Below, in pieces: positions 37,843 to 46,607 of a DNA stretch of 64,000 nt. Location of the stretch: positions 1 to 64,000 of the forward strand of contig NZ_STGQ01000005.1 in assembly GCF_004916975.1 (NCBI RefSeq). Reading direction: 5' to 3'. The stretch is from Paenibacillus dokdonensis (GTDB taxonomy: Bacteria; Bacillota; Bacilli; Paenibacillales; Paenibacillaceae). Below the pieces are notes generated by a model, which had not been told where the DNA came from, did not search any database, and saw only the letters and a list, made by a program, of their open reading frames with translations. The position numbers and the translations under genes were made by a program. Each line of letters begins with the position of its first letter. The stretch's first letter is position 1.

Positions 37843-39189
37843 ATGAATTGCCCGTTCGGTTTTATAAGTCAAAAGCTGCACAGTAAGGATAGCCAGAATC
37901 TTCAAAATAATAATTTGAAACAAGCTTTTGCCGAAGATTTTATAGAGCGAAGCTCGCATTTTCTACCCGGACACGAAGAACTCAATGAACAGATGCGAAT
38001 GATCGACTTGAATGAAATGGATTTAAGCTTACTTCGTCAAATTAAGCCTGCTATCGAAATGTATATGGACCGGATAACCGATTACTTTTATGAGTCTGTA
38101 TTGGATGTTGAAAAGCTTGAACAAATTATATTGAAGCACAGTACAATTGAACGATTAAAGAGAACGCTCCGGGATCATCTGTTGGAGGTTTTCGATGGGA
38201 ATGTCGATGAGGAATACATAAATAAAAGGTTGATGATCGCTAAAGTCCATAAAAGAGTGGGTTTGGAGCCTAAATGGTATTTATCCGCATTTCAAAATTT
38301 GCAAAATGGGTTTATGGAGATAATATATAAGGAAATACTCATAGATGACGAACAGAGATTAAAGGTTATCCGGACGATTACGAAACTGCTCAATTTGGAG
38401 CAGCAGCTTGTGCTGGAGGCATATGAAAAAGAAAACATGCTGGAAAAACAGCTTGAATACGAAATGGTGAAGGATGAACTAAAGAACAAAATTGCCATGT
38501 TCAGTGAGGATCTTGTTCATCTAAGCATTTCGACCAATGCTGCGATTGAGCAGCTGATTGCGAGCAGTGGTGAAGTTAACGATACCTTCCACAAAACCTC
38601 GTCTCTTGCTGTCAACTCCGAGAAGTTGGCCCAGGAGGGAAGTCTGCAGATGGATGGACTCAACGAACGGATTAGCAGTATTTTTGAGCATACTCACGAA
38701 ATGGAGGATTACGTTAAAGAACTAACTGATGCCTCGAAGCAAATTGAGTATATAGTGGATTCGGTAAAAGAGTTTGCAAGCCAAACTAAGATGCTTTCCT
38801 TAAACGCGACGATCGAGGCCGCGAGAGCCGGTGAACATGGCAGGGGTTTTGGCGTGGTTGCTCAGGAAGTCAGCCGATTGTCTGAGGATACGAAGCAGAC
38901 CGTCGTCCGCATTGCAGATTTGGTGAAAAATTCTGGCGATATTACATCCAAGGTTGTAAACAAGATCAAAGAGGTGCGCCAGCTAACCGATATGGGAAGG
39001 AAGCAGTCTTCCGACACAAGTATGGTATTCGCCAATATTGTGGGATCGATGAAACATAGTACCCAGGAAATTGTGTCGGTCGAGGAGCAGATCAGATTGT
39101 TGATTACTACTATTGAAGGAATAGGATATTCTACTTCTCAAGCAGCAGATTCAGCAGAACGCTTCAAAGCCGCTTCGGTCCAGCTTTAA
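37843..39189 (+). CDS. hemAT: HemAT-type globin-coupled methyl-accepting sensor (448 aa)
   Basis: Predicted soluble haem oxygen sensor signalling to CheA. Residues ~45-200 form a protoglobin domain like Bacillus HemAT: distal Tyr83 (in DYFYESV, aligned with HemAT Tyr70) and proximal His136 (in IAKVHKRVGLEPKWY, aligned with His123) are both present. The C-terminal half is a methyl-accepting coiled coil with hairpin tip KMLSLNATIEAARAGEHGRG. No transmembrane segment. ATG 37843 follows GAGGAGTGA; a GTG at 37831 overlaps the binding site. It has its own terminator. Haem binding and ligand are inferred from residues. Confidence 0.9.
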   Translation: MNCPFGFISQKLHSKDSQNLQNNNLKQAFAEDFIERSSHFLPGHEELNEQMRMIDLNEMDLSLLRQIKPAIEMYMDRITDYFYESVLDVEKLEQIILKHSTIERLKRTLRDHLLEVFDGNVDEEYINKRLMIAKVHKRVGLEPKWYLSAFQNLQNGFMEIIYKEILIDDEQRLKVIRTITKLLNLEQQLVLEAYEKENMLEKQLEYEMVKDELKNKIAMFSEDLVHLSISTNAAIEQLIASSGEVNDTFHKTSSLAVNSEKLAQEGSLQMDGLNERISSIFEHTHEMEDYVKELTDASKQIEYIVDSVKEFASQTKMLSLNATIEAARAGEHGRGFGVVAQEVSRLSEDTKQTVVRIADLVKNSGDITSKVVNKIKEVRQLTDMGRKQSSDTSMVFANIVGSMKHSTQEIVSVEEQIRLLITTIEGIGYSTSQAADSAERFKAASVQL

Positions 39190-39211
39190 TCAGCTTCAAA
39201 GCCAATCCCTC

Positions 39212-39246
39212 GCGTTCATTTCAAAAGAATGACGCTCTTTTTATTT
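39212..39246 (+). terminator. Terminator after hemAT
   Basis: GCGTTCATT pairs with AATGACGC (one bulged T), loop TCAAAAG, followed by CTCTTTTTATTT. Confidence 0.75.
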
Positions 39247-39251
39247 AAAGC

Positions 39252-39280
39252 TTGCAATGTGCCCATTCTTTATATATAAT
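39252..39280 (+). promoter_or_regulatory. Sigma-A promoter of the S10-spc-alpha operon
   Basis: TTGCAA (39252-39257) and TATAAT (39275-39280), 17-bp spacer. The ~130-nt leader before rpsJ can fold through TGACACAC and GTGTGTTA (near 39324 and 39354), a possible autoregulatory structure. Confidence 0.8.
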
Positions 39281-39418
39281 AGTGAATGTTGTTCTGAGAC
39301 GTTGCGATGATGTGAGAGGTTACTGACACACCCGGCCCCTTTGCCATGGAGCAGTGTGTTAGAAAATTTTCACGGAGTATGTCCGATACCAAATTGGGCG
39401 ATAGAAGGAGGGACTAAA

Positions 39419-39727
39419 ATGGCAAAGCAAAAAATTCGTATTCGTTTGAAGGCTTACGATCACAGAATTCTTGATCAATCCGCTGAGAAAATTGTTGAAA
39501 CAGCGAAACGTTCGGGTGCAGGTGTATCTGGACCGATTCCGCTTCCAACTGAAAAGCAAATCATTACTATTCTCCGTGCGGTACACAAGTATAAGGATTC
39601 TCGGGAACAGTTCGAAATGCGCACACATAAGCGCTTGATCGACATTGTAAACCCAACTCCACAAACTGTGGATGCTCTTATGCGCTTGGACCTGCCGTCC
39701 GGTGTAGATATCGAAATTAAATTGTAA
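39419..39727 (+). CDS. rpsJ: 30S ribosomal protein S10 / NusE (102 aa)
   Basis: Component of the 30S head and, as NusE, of transcription antitermination complexes with NusB. Family landmarks: KIRIRLKAYDHRILDQS and GPIPLPTEKQIITILR. ATG 39419 has GAAGGAGGG upstream; the open frame from 39341 is leader. First gene of the S10 operon. Confidence 0.98.
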   Translation: MAKQKIRIRLKAYDHRILDQSAEKIVETAKRSGAGVSGPIPLPTEKQIITILRAVHKYKDSREQFEMRTHKRLIDIVNPTPQTVDALMRLDLPSGVDIEIKL

Positions 39728-39759
39728 TTCCCGAATTAAGAAGGAAATGAGGTGTCAAC

Positions 39760-40383
39760 ATGAAAGGTATCTTAGGAAAAAAACTCGGAATGACTCAAGT
39801 GTTTACCGCTGAAGGTAACGTAATTCCTGTAACGGTTATCGAAGCAGGTCCTTGTGTTGTTCTGCAAAAGAAAGATGTCGAGAACGATGGATACGAAGCG
39901 ATCCAAATCGGTTTCTCCGATAAAAAAGAAAGCAGATCCAACAAACCTGAAGCAGGTCATGCCAAAAAGGCAAATACTGCGCCTAAGCGCTACGTTCGCG
40001 AGGTTCGCGGTGTTGACCTCGGAGCATACGAGGTTGGCCAAGAACTGAAAGCAGACATTTTTGCAGAAGGCGAATATGTTGACGTAACGGGTACTTCTAA
40101 AGGTAAAGGTTTCCAAGGTAACATCAAACGTTGGGGACAAAGCCGCGGACCAATGGCACACGGATCGCGTTACCATCGTGGACCAGGTTCCATGGGCTCC
40201 ATTCAAGCAAACCGCGTTCCTAAAGGTAAACACCTTCCAGGACACATGGGCCATGTAACTGTAACTGTACAAAAGCTTGAAGTTGTTAAAGTTGATACAG
40301 AGCGTAACGTTCTGCTGATCAAAGGCGCCATTCCAGGCCCTAAAAACAGCTTCGTGAAAATCAATGAAACGGTGAAAAAATAA
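39760..40383 (+). CDS. rplC: 50S ribosomal protein L3 (207 aa)
   Basis: Early-assembly protein reaching the peptidyl transferase centre. MKGILGKKLGMTQVF at the start and the long loop with GPMAHGSRYHRGPGSMGS are canonical. Gap of 32 bp after rpsJ with GAAATGAGGTG before ATG. Confidence 0.98.
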   Translation: MKGILGKKLGMTQVFTAEGNVIPVTVIEAGPCVVLQKKDVENDGYEAIQIGFSDKKESRSNKPEAGHAKKANTAPKRYVREVRGVDLGAYEVGQELKADIFAEGEYVDVTGTSKGKGFQGNIKRWGQSRGPMAHGSRYHRGPGSMGSIQANRVPKGKHLPGHMGHVTVTVQKLEVVKVDTERNVLLIKGAIPGPKNSFVKINETVKK

Positions 40384-40409
40384 TCACCTAAGGAAAGGAG
40401 GAACAAGCA

Positions 40410-41033
40410 ATGCCAAAAGTATCCGTGTTTAATGTCAGCGGAAGCCAAGTAGAAGAATTGGAACTGAGCGATGCGGTATTCGGTATTACACCTAACGTAC
40501 ACGTTTTGAACCAAGCTGTATTGCTGCAAAGAGCATCTTTGCGTCGTGGTACACACAAAGTGAAAGGCCGTTCTGAAGTACGCGGCGGCGGACGTAAGCC
40601 TTGGAAACAAAAAGGCACAGGCCGTGCACGTCAAGGTTCGATCCGTTCACCACAATGGAAAGGCGGCGGTACTGTATTTGGTCCAACACCACGCAGTTAC
40701 TCGTTCAAGCTTCCTAAGAAAGTTCGTCGTTTGGCGATTAAATCCGCATTGTCTTCCAAAGTGATTGACAATAACATTATTGTTCTGGATGCACTTGCTC
40801 TGACCACGCCTAAAACGAAGGAATTTGCATCGATCCTGAACAACCTGAAAGTGGAACGTAAAGCTCTGATCGTGGCTCCTAGCTATGATGATAATGTAGC
40901 TCTTTCCGCTCGTAATATTCCTGGAGTGAAATTCGTAGCGGCAGACGGCATTAATGTTCTTGACGTGCTTATGTACGACAAGCTGATCATTACGAAAGAA
41001 GCAGTTCAGAAGGTAGAGGAGGTGCTCGCGTAA
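40410..41033 (+). CDS. rplD: 50S ribosomal protein L4 (207 aa)
   Basis: Lines the exit tunnel. The extended loop RSEVRGGGRKPWKQKGTGRA, where macrolide-resistance changes occur, is wild type. The last base of its stop is shared with the start of rplW (TAATG). Confidence 0.98.
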   Translation: MPKVSVFNVSGSQVEELELSDAVFGITPNVHVLNQAVLLQRASLRRGTHKVKGRSEVRGGGRKPWKQKGTGRARQGSIRSPQWKGGGTVFGPTPRSYSFKLPKKVRRLAIKSALSSKVIDNNIIVLDALALTTPKTKEFASILNNLKVERKALIVAPSYDDNVALSARNIPGVKFVAADGINVLDVLMYDKLIITKEAVQKVEEVLA

Positions 41034-41326
41034 TGAAAGATCCTCGTGATATTATCAAACGTCCGGTGATTACAGAACGTACTGCTGACTACATGGCTGA
41101 CCTTAAGTATGCCTTCGAAGTTGACATTCGTGCTAATAAAACCGAAATCAAACAAGCCGTTGAGTCTATTTTCAAAGTGAAAGTAACCAGCGTTAACACT
41201 ATGCGCGTCCCAGCTAAGCCGAAACGTTATGGCCGCTACAACGGTTATACAACCGAGTGGAAAAAAGCCATCGTAACGCTGAGCAAAGACAGCAAAGCGC
41301 TCGAGTTTTTTGAATCTGTAGAGTAA
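41033..41326 (+). CDS. rplW: 50S ribosomal protein L23 (97 aa)
   Basis: Rim of the tunnel exit, docking site for trigger factor and SRP. IIKRPVITERTADYMADL and VNTMRVPAKPKRYGRY are typical. Overlaps rplD by one base, hence coupled translation. Confidence 0.98.
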   Translation: MKDPRDIIKRPVITERTADYMADLKYAFEVDIRANKTEIKQAVESIFKVKVTSVNTMRVPAKPKRYGRYNGYTTEWKKAIVTLSKDSKALEFFESVE

Positions 41327-41338
41327 GGAGGAAATCAC

Positions 41339-42169
41339 GTGCCTATTAAAAAGTATAAACCTACTTCCCCGGCAAGACGTAACATGTCTGTATCTACTTT
41401 CGAAGAGATTACGACAAATCAGCCGGAGAAATCGTTGCTTGCACCGCTTAGCAAAAAAGCTGGCCGCAACAACCAAGGTAAAATTACAGTTCGTCACCAC
41501 GGCGGCGGACATAAACGTAAATACCGTATCATCGACTTCAAACGTACGAAAGACGGCATACCAGGTACCGTTGCTACAGTTGAGTATGATCCGAACCGTA
41601 CTTCTAACATCGCTCTGATCCACTATGCAGACGGAGAGAAACGCTACATCATCGCTCCTAAAGGTCTGAAAGTTGGAGACAAGGTCGAATCCGGACCGAG
41701 CGCCGACATTAAAATCGGTAATGCTCTTCCAATGGAGAACATTCCAGTAGGTACTGTTATCCACAACATCGAACTGCAACCTGGCAAAGGCGGACAATTG
41801 GTTCGTGCAGCCGGTACCGAAGCTCAGCTTCTTGGTAAAGAAGAGAAATACGTATCCGTACGTTTGTCTTCTGGTGAAGTTCGCAAGCTCTTGAAGGTTT
41901 GCCGCGCAACCATCGGTTCTGTTGGCAACGAAGATCATGAGCTCATCAAAATCGGTAAAGCAGGCCGCAGTCGCTGGCTCGGACAACGTCCTGAAGTCCG
42001 CGGTGTAGTCATGAACCCTAACGATCACCCTCACGGTGGTGGTGAAGGCCGCGCTCCGATCGGTCGTAAATCGCCTATGTCTCCTTGGGGCAAACCAACC
42101 CTTGGTTACAAAACGCGTAAAAAAGGAAAAGCTTCTGACAAGTATATCGTTCGCCGCCGCACAAAATAA
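41339..42169 (+). CDS. rplB: 50S ribosomal protein L2 (276 aa)
   Basis: Required for subunit association and peptidyl transfer. The C-terminal catalytic-site loop VVMNPNDHPHGGGEGRAPIG with its conserved His is intact. GTG start with AAGGAGG upstream. Confidence 0.98.
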   Translation: MPIKKYKPTSPARRNMSVSTFEEITTNQPEKSLLAPLSKKAGRNNQGKITVRHHGGGHKRKYRIIDFKRTKDGIPGTVATVEYDPNRTSNIALIHYADGEKRYIIAPKGLKVGDKVESGPSADIKIGNALPMENIPVGTVIHNIELQPGKGGQLVRAAGTEAQLLGKEEKYVSVRLSSGEVRKLLKVCRATIGSVGNEDHELIKIGKAGRSRWLGQRPEVRGVVMNPNDHPHGGGEGRAPIGRKSPMSPWGKPTLGYKTRKKGKASDKYIVRRRTK

Positions 42170-42238
42170 TGCACATTGTGCATAACTTTGTGAAGTGCCG
42201 AAAGTAACGAGAGATTGGACGAAGGGAGGATTTTATAG

Positions 42239-42517
42239 ATGAGTCGCAGTTTGAAAAAAGGACCTTTCATTGATGGGTACCTGCTGAAAAAAGTAGAAGT
42301 GATGAACGAGTCGAGCAAGAAAGCTGTTATCAAAACTTGGTCCCGCCGTTCTACTATTTTCCCACAATTTATCGGTCACACGTTCGGTGTATACGATGGA
42401 CGCAAACACGTTCCTGTATATGTAACGGAAGACATGGTAGGTCACAAATTGGGTGAATTTGCTCCAACACGTACTTACAAAGGTCATACGGACGATGACA
42501 AGAAAACAAGAAGATAA
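42239..42517 (+). CDS. rpsS: 30S ribosomal protein S19 (92 aa)
   Basis: Head protein next to S13. SRSLKKGPFIDGYLLKK and the signature GHTFGVYDGRKHVPVYVTEDMVG-region are canonical. The ATG is preceded by GGGAGGA. Confidence 0.98.
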   Translation: MSRSLKKGPFIDGYLLKKVEVMNESSKKAVIKTWSRRSTIFPQFIGHTFGVYDGRKHVPVYVTEDMVGHKLGEFAPTRTYKGHTDDDKKTRR

Positions 42518-42551
42518 TTTGAAGCTCTTTGTTTGAGAGGAGGTAAAACAA

Positions 42552-42884
42552 ATGGAAGCAAAAGCACATGCCAGATCGATCCGGATTGCTCCTCGTAAAG
42601 TCAAACTCGTGATTGACTTGATCCGTGGTAAGCAAGTTGGTGAGGCTATCGCCATTCTCCGCCACACTCCGAAATCGGCTTCCCTGGTTGTAGAGAAGCT
42701 GCTGAACTCAGCGATCGCCAATGCTGAGCATAACTACTCTATGGATATTAATAGTTTGGTTGTTAGTCAGGTTTTCGTTAACCAAGGACCAACCATGAAG
42801 AGATTCCGTCCACGTGCCATGGGCCGTGCAAGCAGAATCAATAAACGCACCAGCCACATTACTTTGGTGGTATCTGAAAAATAA
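42552..42884 (+). CDS. rplV: 50S ribosomal protein L22 (110 aa)
   Basis: Tunnel-lining protein whose beta hairpin (QGPTMKRFRPRAMGRASRI) contacts macrolides. GAGGAGGT upstream of ATG; 35 bp after rpsS. Confidence 0.98.
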   Translation: MEAKAHARSIRIAPRKVKLVIDLIRGKQVGEAIAILRHTPKSASLVVEKLLNSAIANAEHNYSMDINSLVVSQVFVNQGPTMKRFRPRAMGRASRINKRTSHITLVVSEK

Positions 42885-42897
42885 GGAGGGATAACGT

Positions 42898-43563
42898 GTG
42901 GGCCAAAAGGTAAATCCTGTCGGACTCCGGATCGGTATTATCCGTGATTGGGAATCTAAATGGTATGCAGGCAAAGATTTCGGAAATCTTTTGCTGGAAG
43001 ACGTTAAAATTCGCGAATACCTTAAGAATAAACTAAAAGATTCTGCTGTATCTCGTATTGAAATCGAGAGAGCGGCAAATCGTGTGAATGTGACTATCCA
43101 CACTGCGAAACCAGGTATGGTTATCGGTAAAGGTGGTTCTGAAGTCGAAGTACTGCGGAGCCAAGTTACTAAAATTGCAGGCGGCAAAAAAGTTCACATC
43201 AATATCTCTGAAATCAAACATGCGGATCTGGATGCAATCTTGGTTGCAGAAAGCATCGCACAACAACTGGAACGTCGTGTATCTTTCCGTCGCGCTCTGA
43301 AACAAGCGATTCAAAGAACAATGCGTTCTGGTGCAAAAGGAATTAAAACTCAAGTCGGCGGACGTCTTGGCGGTGCCGAGATTGCTCGTTCGGAAGGATA
43401 TAGTGAAGGAACAGTTCCTCTTCATACGCTCCGTGCTGATATTGACTATGGTACAGCAGAAGCGCATACTACTTATGGCCGTATTGGCGTAAAAGTATGG
43501 ATCTATCGTGGTGAGGTACTTCCTCCGGCTAAGAAACAAGCTGCTCAGGAAGGAGGCAACTAA
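42898..43563 (+). CDS. rpsC: 30S ribosomal protein S3 (221 aa)
   Basis: mRNA-entry protein. KH domain with VIGKGGSEVEVL and C-terminal RTMRSGAKGIKTQVGGRLGGAEIAR-region. GTG start (MGQKVNPVGLRIG) with AAGGAGGG upstream. Confidence 0.98.
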   Translation: MGQKVNPVGLRIGIIRDWESKWYAGKDFGNLLLEDVKIREYLKNKLKDSAVSRIEIERAANRVNVTIHTAKPGMVIGKGGSEVEVLRSQVTKIAGGKKVHINISEIKHADLDAILVAESIAQQLERRVSFRRALKQAIQRTMRSGAKGIKTQVGGRLGGAEIARSEGYSEGTVPLHTLRADIDYGTAEAHTTYGRIGVKVWIYRGEVLPPAKKQAAQEGGN

Positions 43564-43565
43564 TC

Positions 43566-44000
43566 ATGTTGGTACCAAAACGTGTAAAACACCGCAAGCA
43601 ACAACGCGGTCACATGAAAGGTATGGCTAAAGGCGGCACTGAGCTCAACTTCGGTGAATTCGGTCTGCAAGCTCTTGAGCCAACTTGGATTACGAACCGC
43701 CAGATCGAAGCAGCGCGTATTGCTATGACGCGTTACATCAAACGTGGCGGTAAAGTATGGATTAAAATTTTCCCTGATAAGCCGATCACTCAAAAACCTC
43801 TTGAGGTTCGTATGGGTAGCGGTAAAGGTAACGTAGAGAAATGGGTCGCAGTTGTCAAACCAGGTAAGATTATGTTTGAACTTGGAGGCGTGCCTGAGGA
43901 GATCGCTCGCGAAGCGATGCGTCTTGCCGCTCACAAGCTGCCGATCAAAACGAAGTTTGTGAAACGTGAAGAATTGGGTGGTGAAGCAAATGAAAGCTAA
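43566..44000 (+). CDS. rplP: 50S ribosomal protein L16 (144 aa)
   Basis: Organises the A-site tRNA elbow region. MLVPKRVKHRKQQRG start and GSGKGNVEKWVAVVKPGKI. Only 2 bp after rpsC; GGAGG lies inside the end of rpsC. Overlaps rpmC. Confidence 0.98.
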   Translation: MLVPKRVKHRKQQRGHMKGMAKGGTELNFGEFGLQALEPTWITNRQIEAARIAMTRYIKRGGKVWIKIFPDKPITQKPLEVRMGSGKGNVEKWVAVVKPGKIMFELGGVPEEIAREAMRLAAHKLPIKTKFVKREELGGEANES

Positions 44001-44187
44001 TGATCTGCGTAACTTGACCACTGCAGAAATTGAGCAAAAGATTGCGGGTTTTAAAGAGGAGCTCTTTAACCTCCGTTTTCAATTGGCTACCGGACAGCTT
44101 GACAACCCGACTCGGATCCGTGATGTGCGCAGGGAAATAGCTCGTGCTAAAACCGTCATCCGTGAAAGAGAACTTGGGATTAGTTAA
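43990..44187 (+). CDS. rpmC: 50S ribosomal protein L29 (65 aa)
   Basis: Tunnel-exit protein. MKANDLRNLTTAEIEQK and the signature ELFNLRFQLATGQLDNPTRI-region. ATG 43990 lies inside rplP (11-bp overlap) with GGGTGGTGA upstream; the frame's earlier start at 43966 is a lesser choice. Confidence 0.97.
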   Translation: MKANDLRNLTTAEIEQKIAGFKEELFNLRFQLATGQLDNPTRIRDVRREIARAKTVIRERELGIS

Positions 44188-44230
44188 TTGAATCAGTCAT
44201 TTTTGCCTGTATTCAGGAAGGAGGCTAACG

Positions 44231-44497
44231 ATGAGCGAAGAACGCAATGCTCGTAAAGTGCAAGTAGGTAAAGTTGTCAGTGACAAAATGGAAAAAACCA
44301 TTGTTGTAGCTGTTGAAACTTACAAAAAACATGATCTCTATCACAAGCGTATTAAATACACTAAGAAATTTAAGGCGCATGATGAGAACAATACTGCAAA
44401 AATCGGAGATACCGTTAAAATCATGGAAACTCGTCCACTCTCCAAAGACAAACGCTGGAGATTGGTAGAAGTCGTTGAAAAAGCGGTTATCATCTAA
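44231..44497 (+). CDS. rpsQ: 30S ribosomal protein S17 (88 aa)
   Basis: Primary 16S rRNA binder with an OB fold. GKVVSDKMEKTIVVAVETY and GDTVKIMETRPLSKDKRW are typical. GGAAGGAGG upstream of ATG. Confidence 0.98.
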   Translation: MSEERNARKVQVGKVVSDKMEKTIVVAVETYKKHDLYHKRIKYTKKFKAHDENNTAKIGDTVKIMETRPLSKDKRWRLVEVVEKAVII

Positions 44498-44535
44498 AGA
44501 TATAACGACAGTTTTTCCGAAAGGAGGAAATTTCA

Positions 44536-44904
44536 ATGATTCAACCATTTACACGTCTGCATGTAGCTGACAATTCTGGTGCGAAGGAACTGATGTGTAT
44601 CCGCGTATTGGGTGGTACGGGTCGTCGTACTGCTGCAATCGGTGATTTGATCGTTTGTTCCGTGAAACAAGCAACACCAGGCGGCGTTGTCAAAAAGGGT
44701 GACGTAGTCAAGGCTGTTGTGGTTCGTACGAAGCGTTCTGTACGCCGTAAGGACGGATCTTATATCGCATTTGACGAAAACGCAGCGGTTGTTGTTAAAG
44801 ACGACAAGGGCCCACGCGGAACTCGTATTTTCGGACCAGTGGCTCGCGAACTTCGTGATAAAGACTTCATGAAAATCGTTTCCTTGGCACCGGAAGTTAT
44901 CTAA
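44536..44904 (+). CDS. rplN: 50S ribosomal protein L14 (122 aa)
   Basis: Intersubunit-bridge protein and binding site of the silencing factor RsfS. ADNSGAKELMCIRVLGGTGR and GPRGTRIFGPVARELR. AAAGGAGG upstream. Confidence 0.98.
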   Translation: MIQPFTRLHVADNSGAKELMCIRVLGGTGRRTAAIGDLIVCSVKQATPGGVVKKGDVVKAVVVRTKRSVRRKDGSYIAFDENAAVVVKDDKGPRGTRIFGPVARELRDKDFMKIVSLAPEVI

Positions 44905-44986
44905 GACTTACAATGATCGGATAACCGATTGAATAGATCGTTCCAAGTTATGCTTGTCAAAAGGCAAGCCGCAGGAGGTGTAACAA

Positions 44987-45340
44987 ATGCCAAAAGTGAA
45001 AAAGGTTCTGGAATCGCACAATAACAAGCTGCACGTCAAGAAAGAAGACACGGTTATGGTTATCAGCGGTAAAGACAAAGGCAAAAAAGGCCGTGTCATT
45101 GCAGCGTACCCTCGTGAAAACCGTGTGCTTGTGGAAGGCGTCAACATGGTGAAAAAACACCAGAAGCCGAACCAAATGAATCCGCAAGGCGGAATTATTG
45201 AACAAGAAGCGCCGATCCATGTATCCAATGTGATGCATCTTGATCCGAAGAGCGGTAAAGTAACTCGTGTTGGTTACAAAGTGCTCGATAACGGTAAAAA
45301 GGTTCGTGTTGCTAAGAAGTCCGGAGAAGTTATCGACTAA
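44987..45340 (+). CDS. rplX: 50S ribosomal protein L24 (117 aa)
   Basis: Assembly-initiator protein with an N-terminal KOW motif (VMVISGKDKGKKGRVIAAYP). GGAGGTG upstream. The 82-bp gap before it contains a short inverted repeat CTTGTC / GGCAAG. Confidence 0.98.
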   Translation: MPKVKKVLESHNNKLHVKKEDTVMVISGKDKGKKGRVIAAYPRENRVLVEGVNMVKKHQKPNQMNPQGGIIEQEAPIHVSNVMHLDPKSGKVTRVGYKVLDNGKKVRVAKKSGEVID

Positions 45341-45371
45341 TCGAACAGTGGAGAAAGGAGGTTTATGATTC

Positions 45372-45914
45372 ATGGCAACAAGAATGAAAGAACGCTTTCT
45401 GAATGAAATTACTCCTGCCTTGATGCAGAAGTTCAATTATTCTACGGTAATGCAAGTACCTAAAATCGAGAAGGTTGTCATCAACATGGGTGTTGGTGAG
45501 GCTGTTTCCAACTCGAAAGTGCTTGATTCCGCAGTGGCTGATATGCAGCTGATTGCTGGTCAAAAACCAGTCATTACTCGTGCTAAAAAATCCATCGCAG
45601 GATTCAAATTGCGTGAGAATATGCCGATCGGTGTTAAAGTAACTCTGCGCGGTGAGCGTATGTATTACTTCTTGGACAAATTGTTCAACATTACTCTTCC
45701 ACGCGTACGTGACTTCCATGGCGTGTCCACCAAAGCATTTGACGGACGCGGTAACTACACACTTGGCCTCAAGGAACAACTGATTTTCCCTGAGATCGAG
45801 TATGATAAAGTGGATAAAGTCCGTGGTATGGATATCGTAATCGTAACGACGGCTAAAACTGACGAAGAGTCCCGCGAGCTGCTCGCTCAATTGGGAATGC
45901 CTTTTGCGAAGTAA
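45372..45914 (+). CDS. rplE: 50S ribosomal protein L5 (180 aa)
   Basis: 5S rRNA-binding protein of the central protuberance. KIEKVVINMGVGEAVSNSK and the loop KLFNITLPRVRDFHGVS are canonical. AAAGGAGGT lies 14 bp before the ATG. Confidence 0.98.
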   Translation: MATRMKERFLNEITPALMQKFNYSTVMQVPKIEKVVINMGVGEAVSNSKVLDSAVADMQLIAGQKPVITRAKKSIAGFKLRENMPIGVKVTLRGERMYYFLDKLFNITLPRVRDFHGVSTKAFDGRGNYTLGLKEQLIFPEIEYDKVDKVRGMDIVIVTTAKTDEESRELLAQLGMPFAK

Positions 45915-45960
45915 TTCGTGAATCCATTTCTCCGAAAATTTTTAGGAGGTGTCAGGCTAA

Positions 45961-46146
45961 GTGGCAAAAACTTCGATGAAAGTAAAACAACAACGTACGC
46001 CTAAGTATAAAGTTCGTGCTTACACGCGCTGCGAACGTTGCGGTCGTCCACATTCGGTACTGCAAAAGTTCAAAATTTGCAGAATTTGTTTCCGTGAATT
46101 AGCTTATAAGGGCCAGATTCCTGGCGTCAAAAAAGCAAGCTGGTAA
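45961..46146 (+). CDS. rpsZ: 30S ribosomal protein S14, zinc-binding type Z (61 aa)
   Basis: Short S14 with two CxxC pairs, CERC and CRIC, holding one zinc. Bacteria often keep a second zinc-free S14 elsewhere for zinc starvation; none is in this window. GTG start with AGGAGGTG upstream. Confidence 0.97.
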   Translation: MAKTSMKVKQQRTPKYKVRAYTRCERCGRPHSVLQKFKICRICFRELAYKGQIPGVKKASW

Positions 46147-46178
46147 GAAGTTTATAATCGGGAAGGAGGTTTACACAC

Positions 46179-46577
46179 ATGACTATGTCTGATCCAATTG
46201 CAGATATGCTTACTCGTATCCGTAACGCCAACACTGTGCGTCACGAAACAGTAGAAATGCCTGCTTCGACGATGAAAAAACAAATCGCTGATATCTTGAA
46301 GCGTGAAGGTTTCATCCGTGATGCAGAATATATCGATGACAACAAACAAGGGATTATCCGTGTTTTCCTGAAATATGGTGCAAACAACGAACGCGTTATC
46401 TCCGGTTTGAAAAGAATCAGTAAACCAGGTCTGCGCGTTTACACGAAGAGCAACGAAATCCCTCGTGTACTCGGCGGTCTCGGAATTGCGATTATCTCCA
46501 CTTCTAAGGGGATTATGACCGACAAAGAAGCTCGTCAATCCAAAGCTGGCGGAGAAGTTGTCTGCTACGTTTGGTAA
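46179..46577 (+). CDS. rpsH: 30S ribosomal protein S8 (132 aa)
   Basis: Central-domain organiser and translational repressor of the spc group. DPIADMLTRIRNAN start, C-terminal TSKGIMTDKEARQSKAGGE. ATG 46179 (MTMSDP) follows AAGGAGG; ATG 46185 is a minor alternative. Confidence 0.98.
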   Translation: MTMSDPIADMLTRIRNANTVRHETVEMPASTMKKQIADILKREGFIRDAEYIDDNKQGIIRVFLKYGANNERVISGLKRISKPGLRVYTKSNEIPRVLGGLGIAIISTSKGIMTDKEARQSKAGGEVVCYVW

Positions 46578-46607
46578 TACACGTCACAAAACAAGGAGGT
46601 GCAACAA

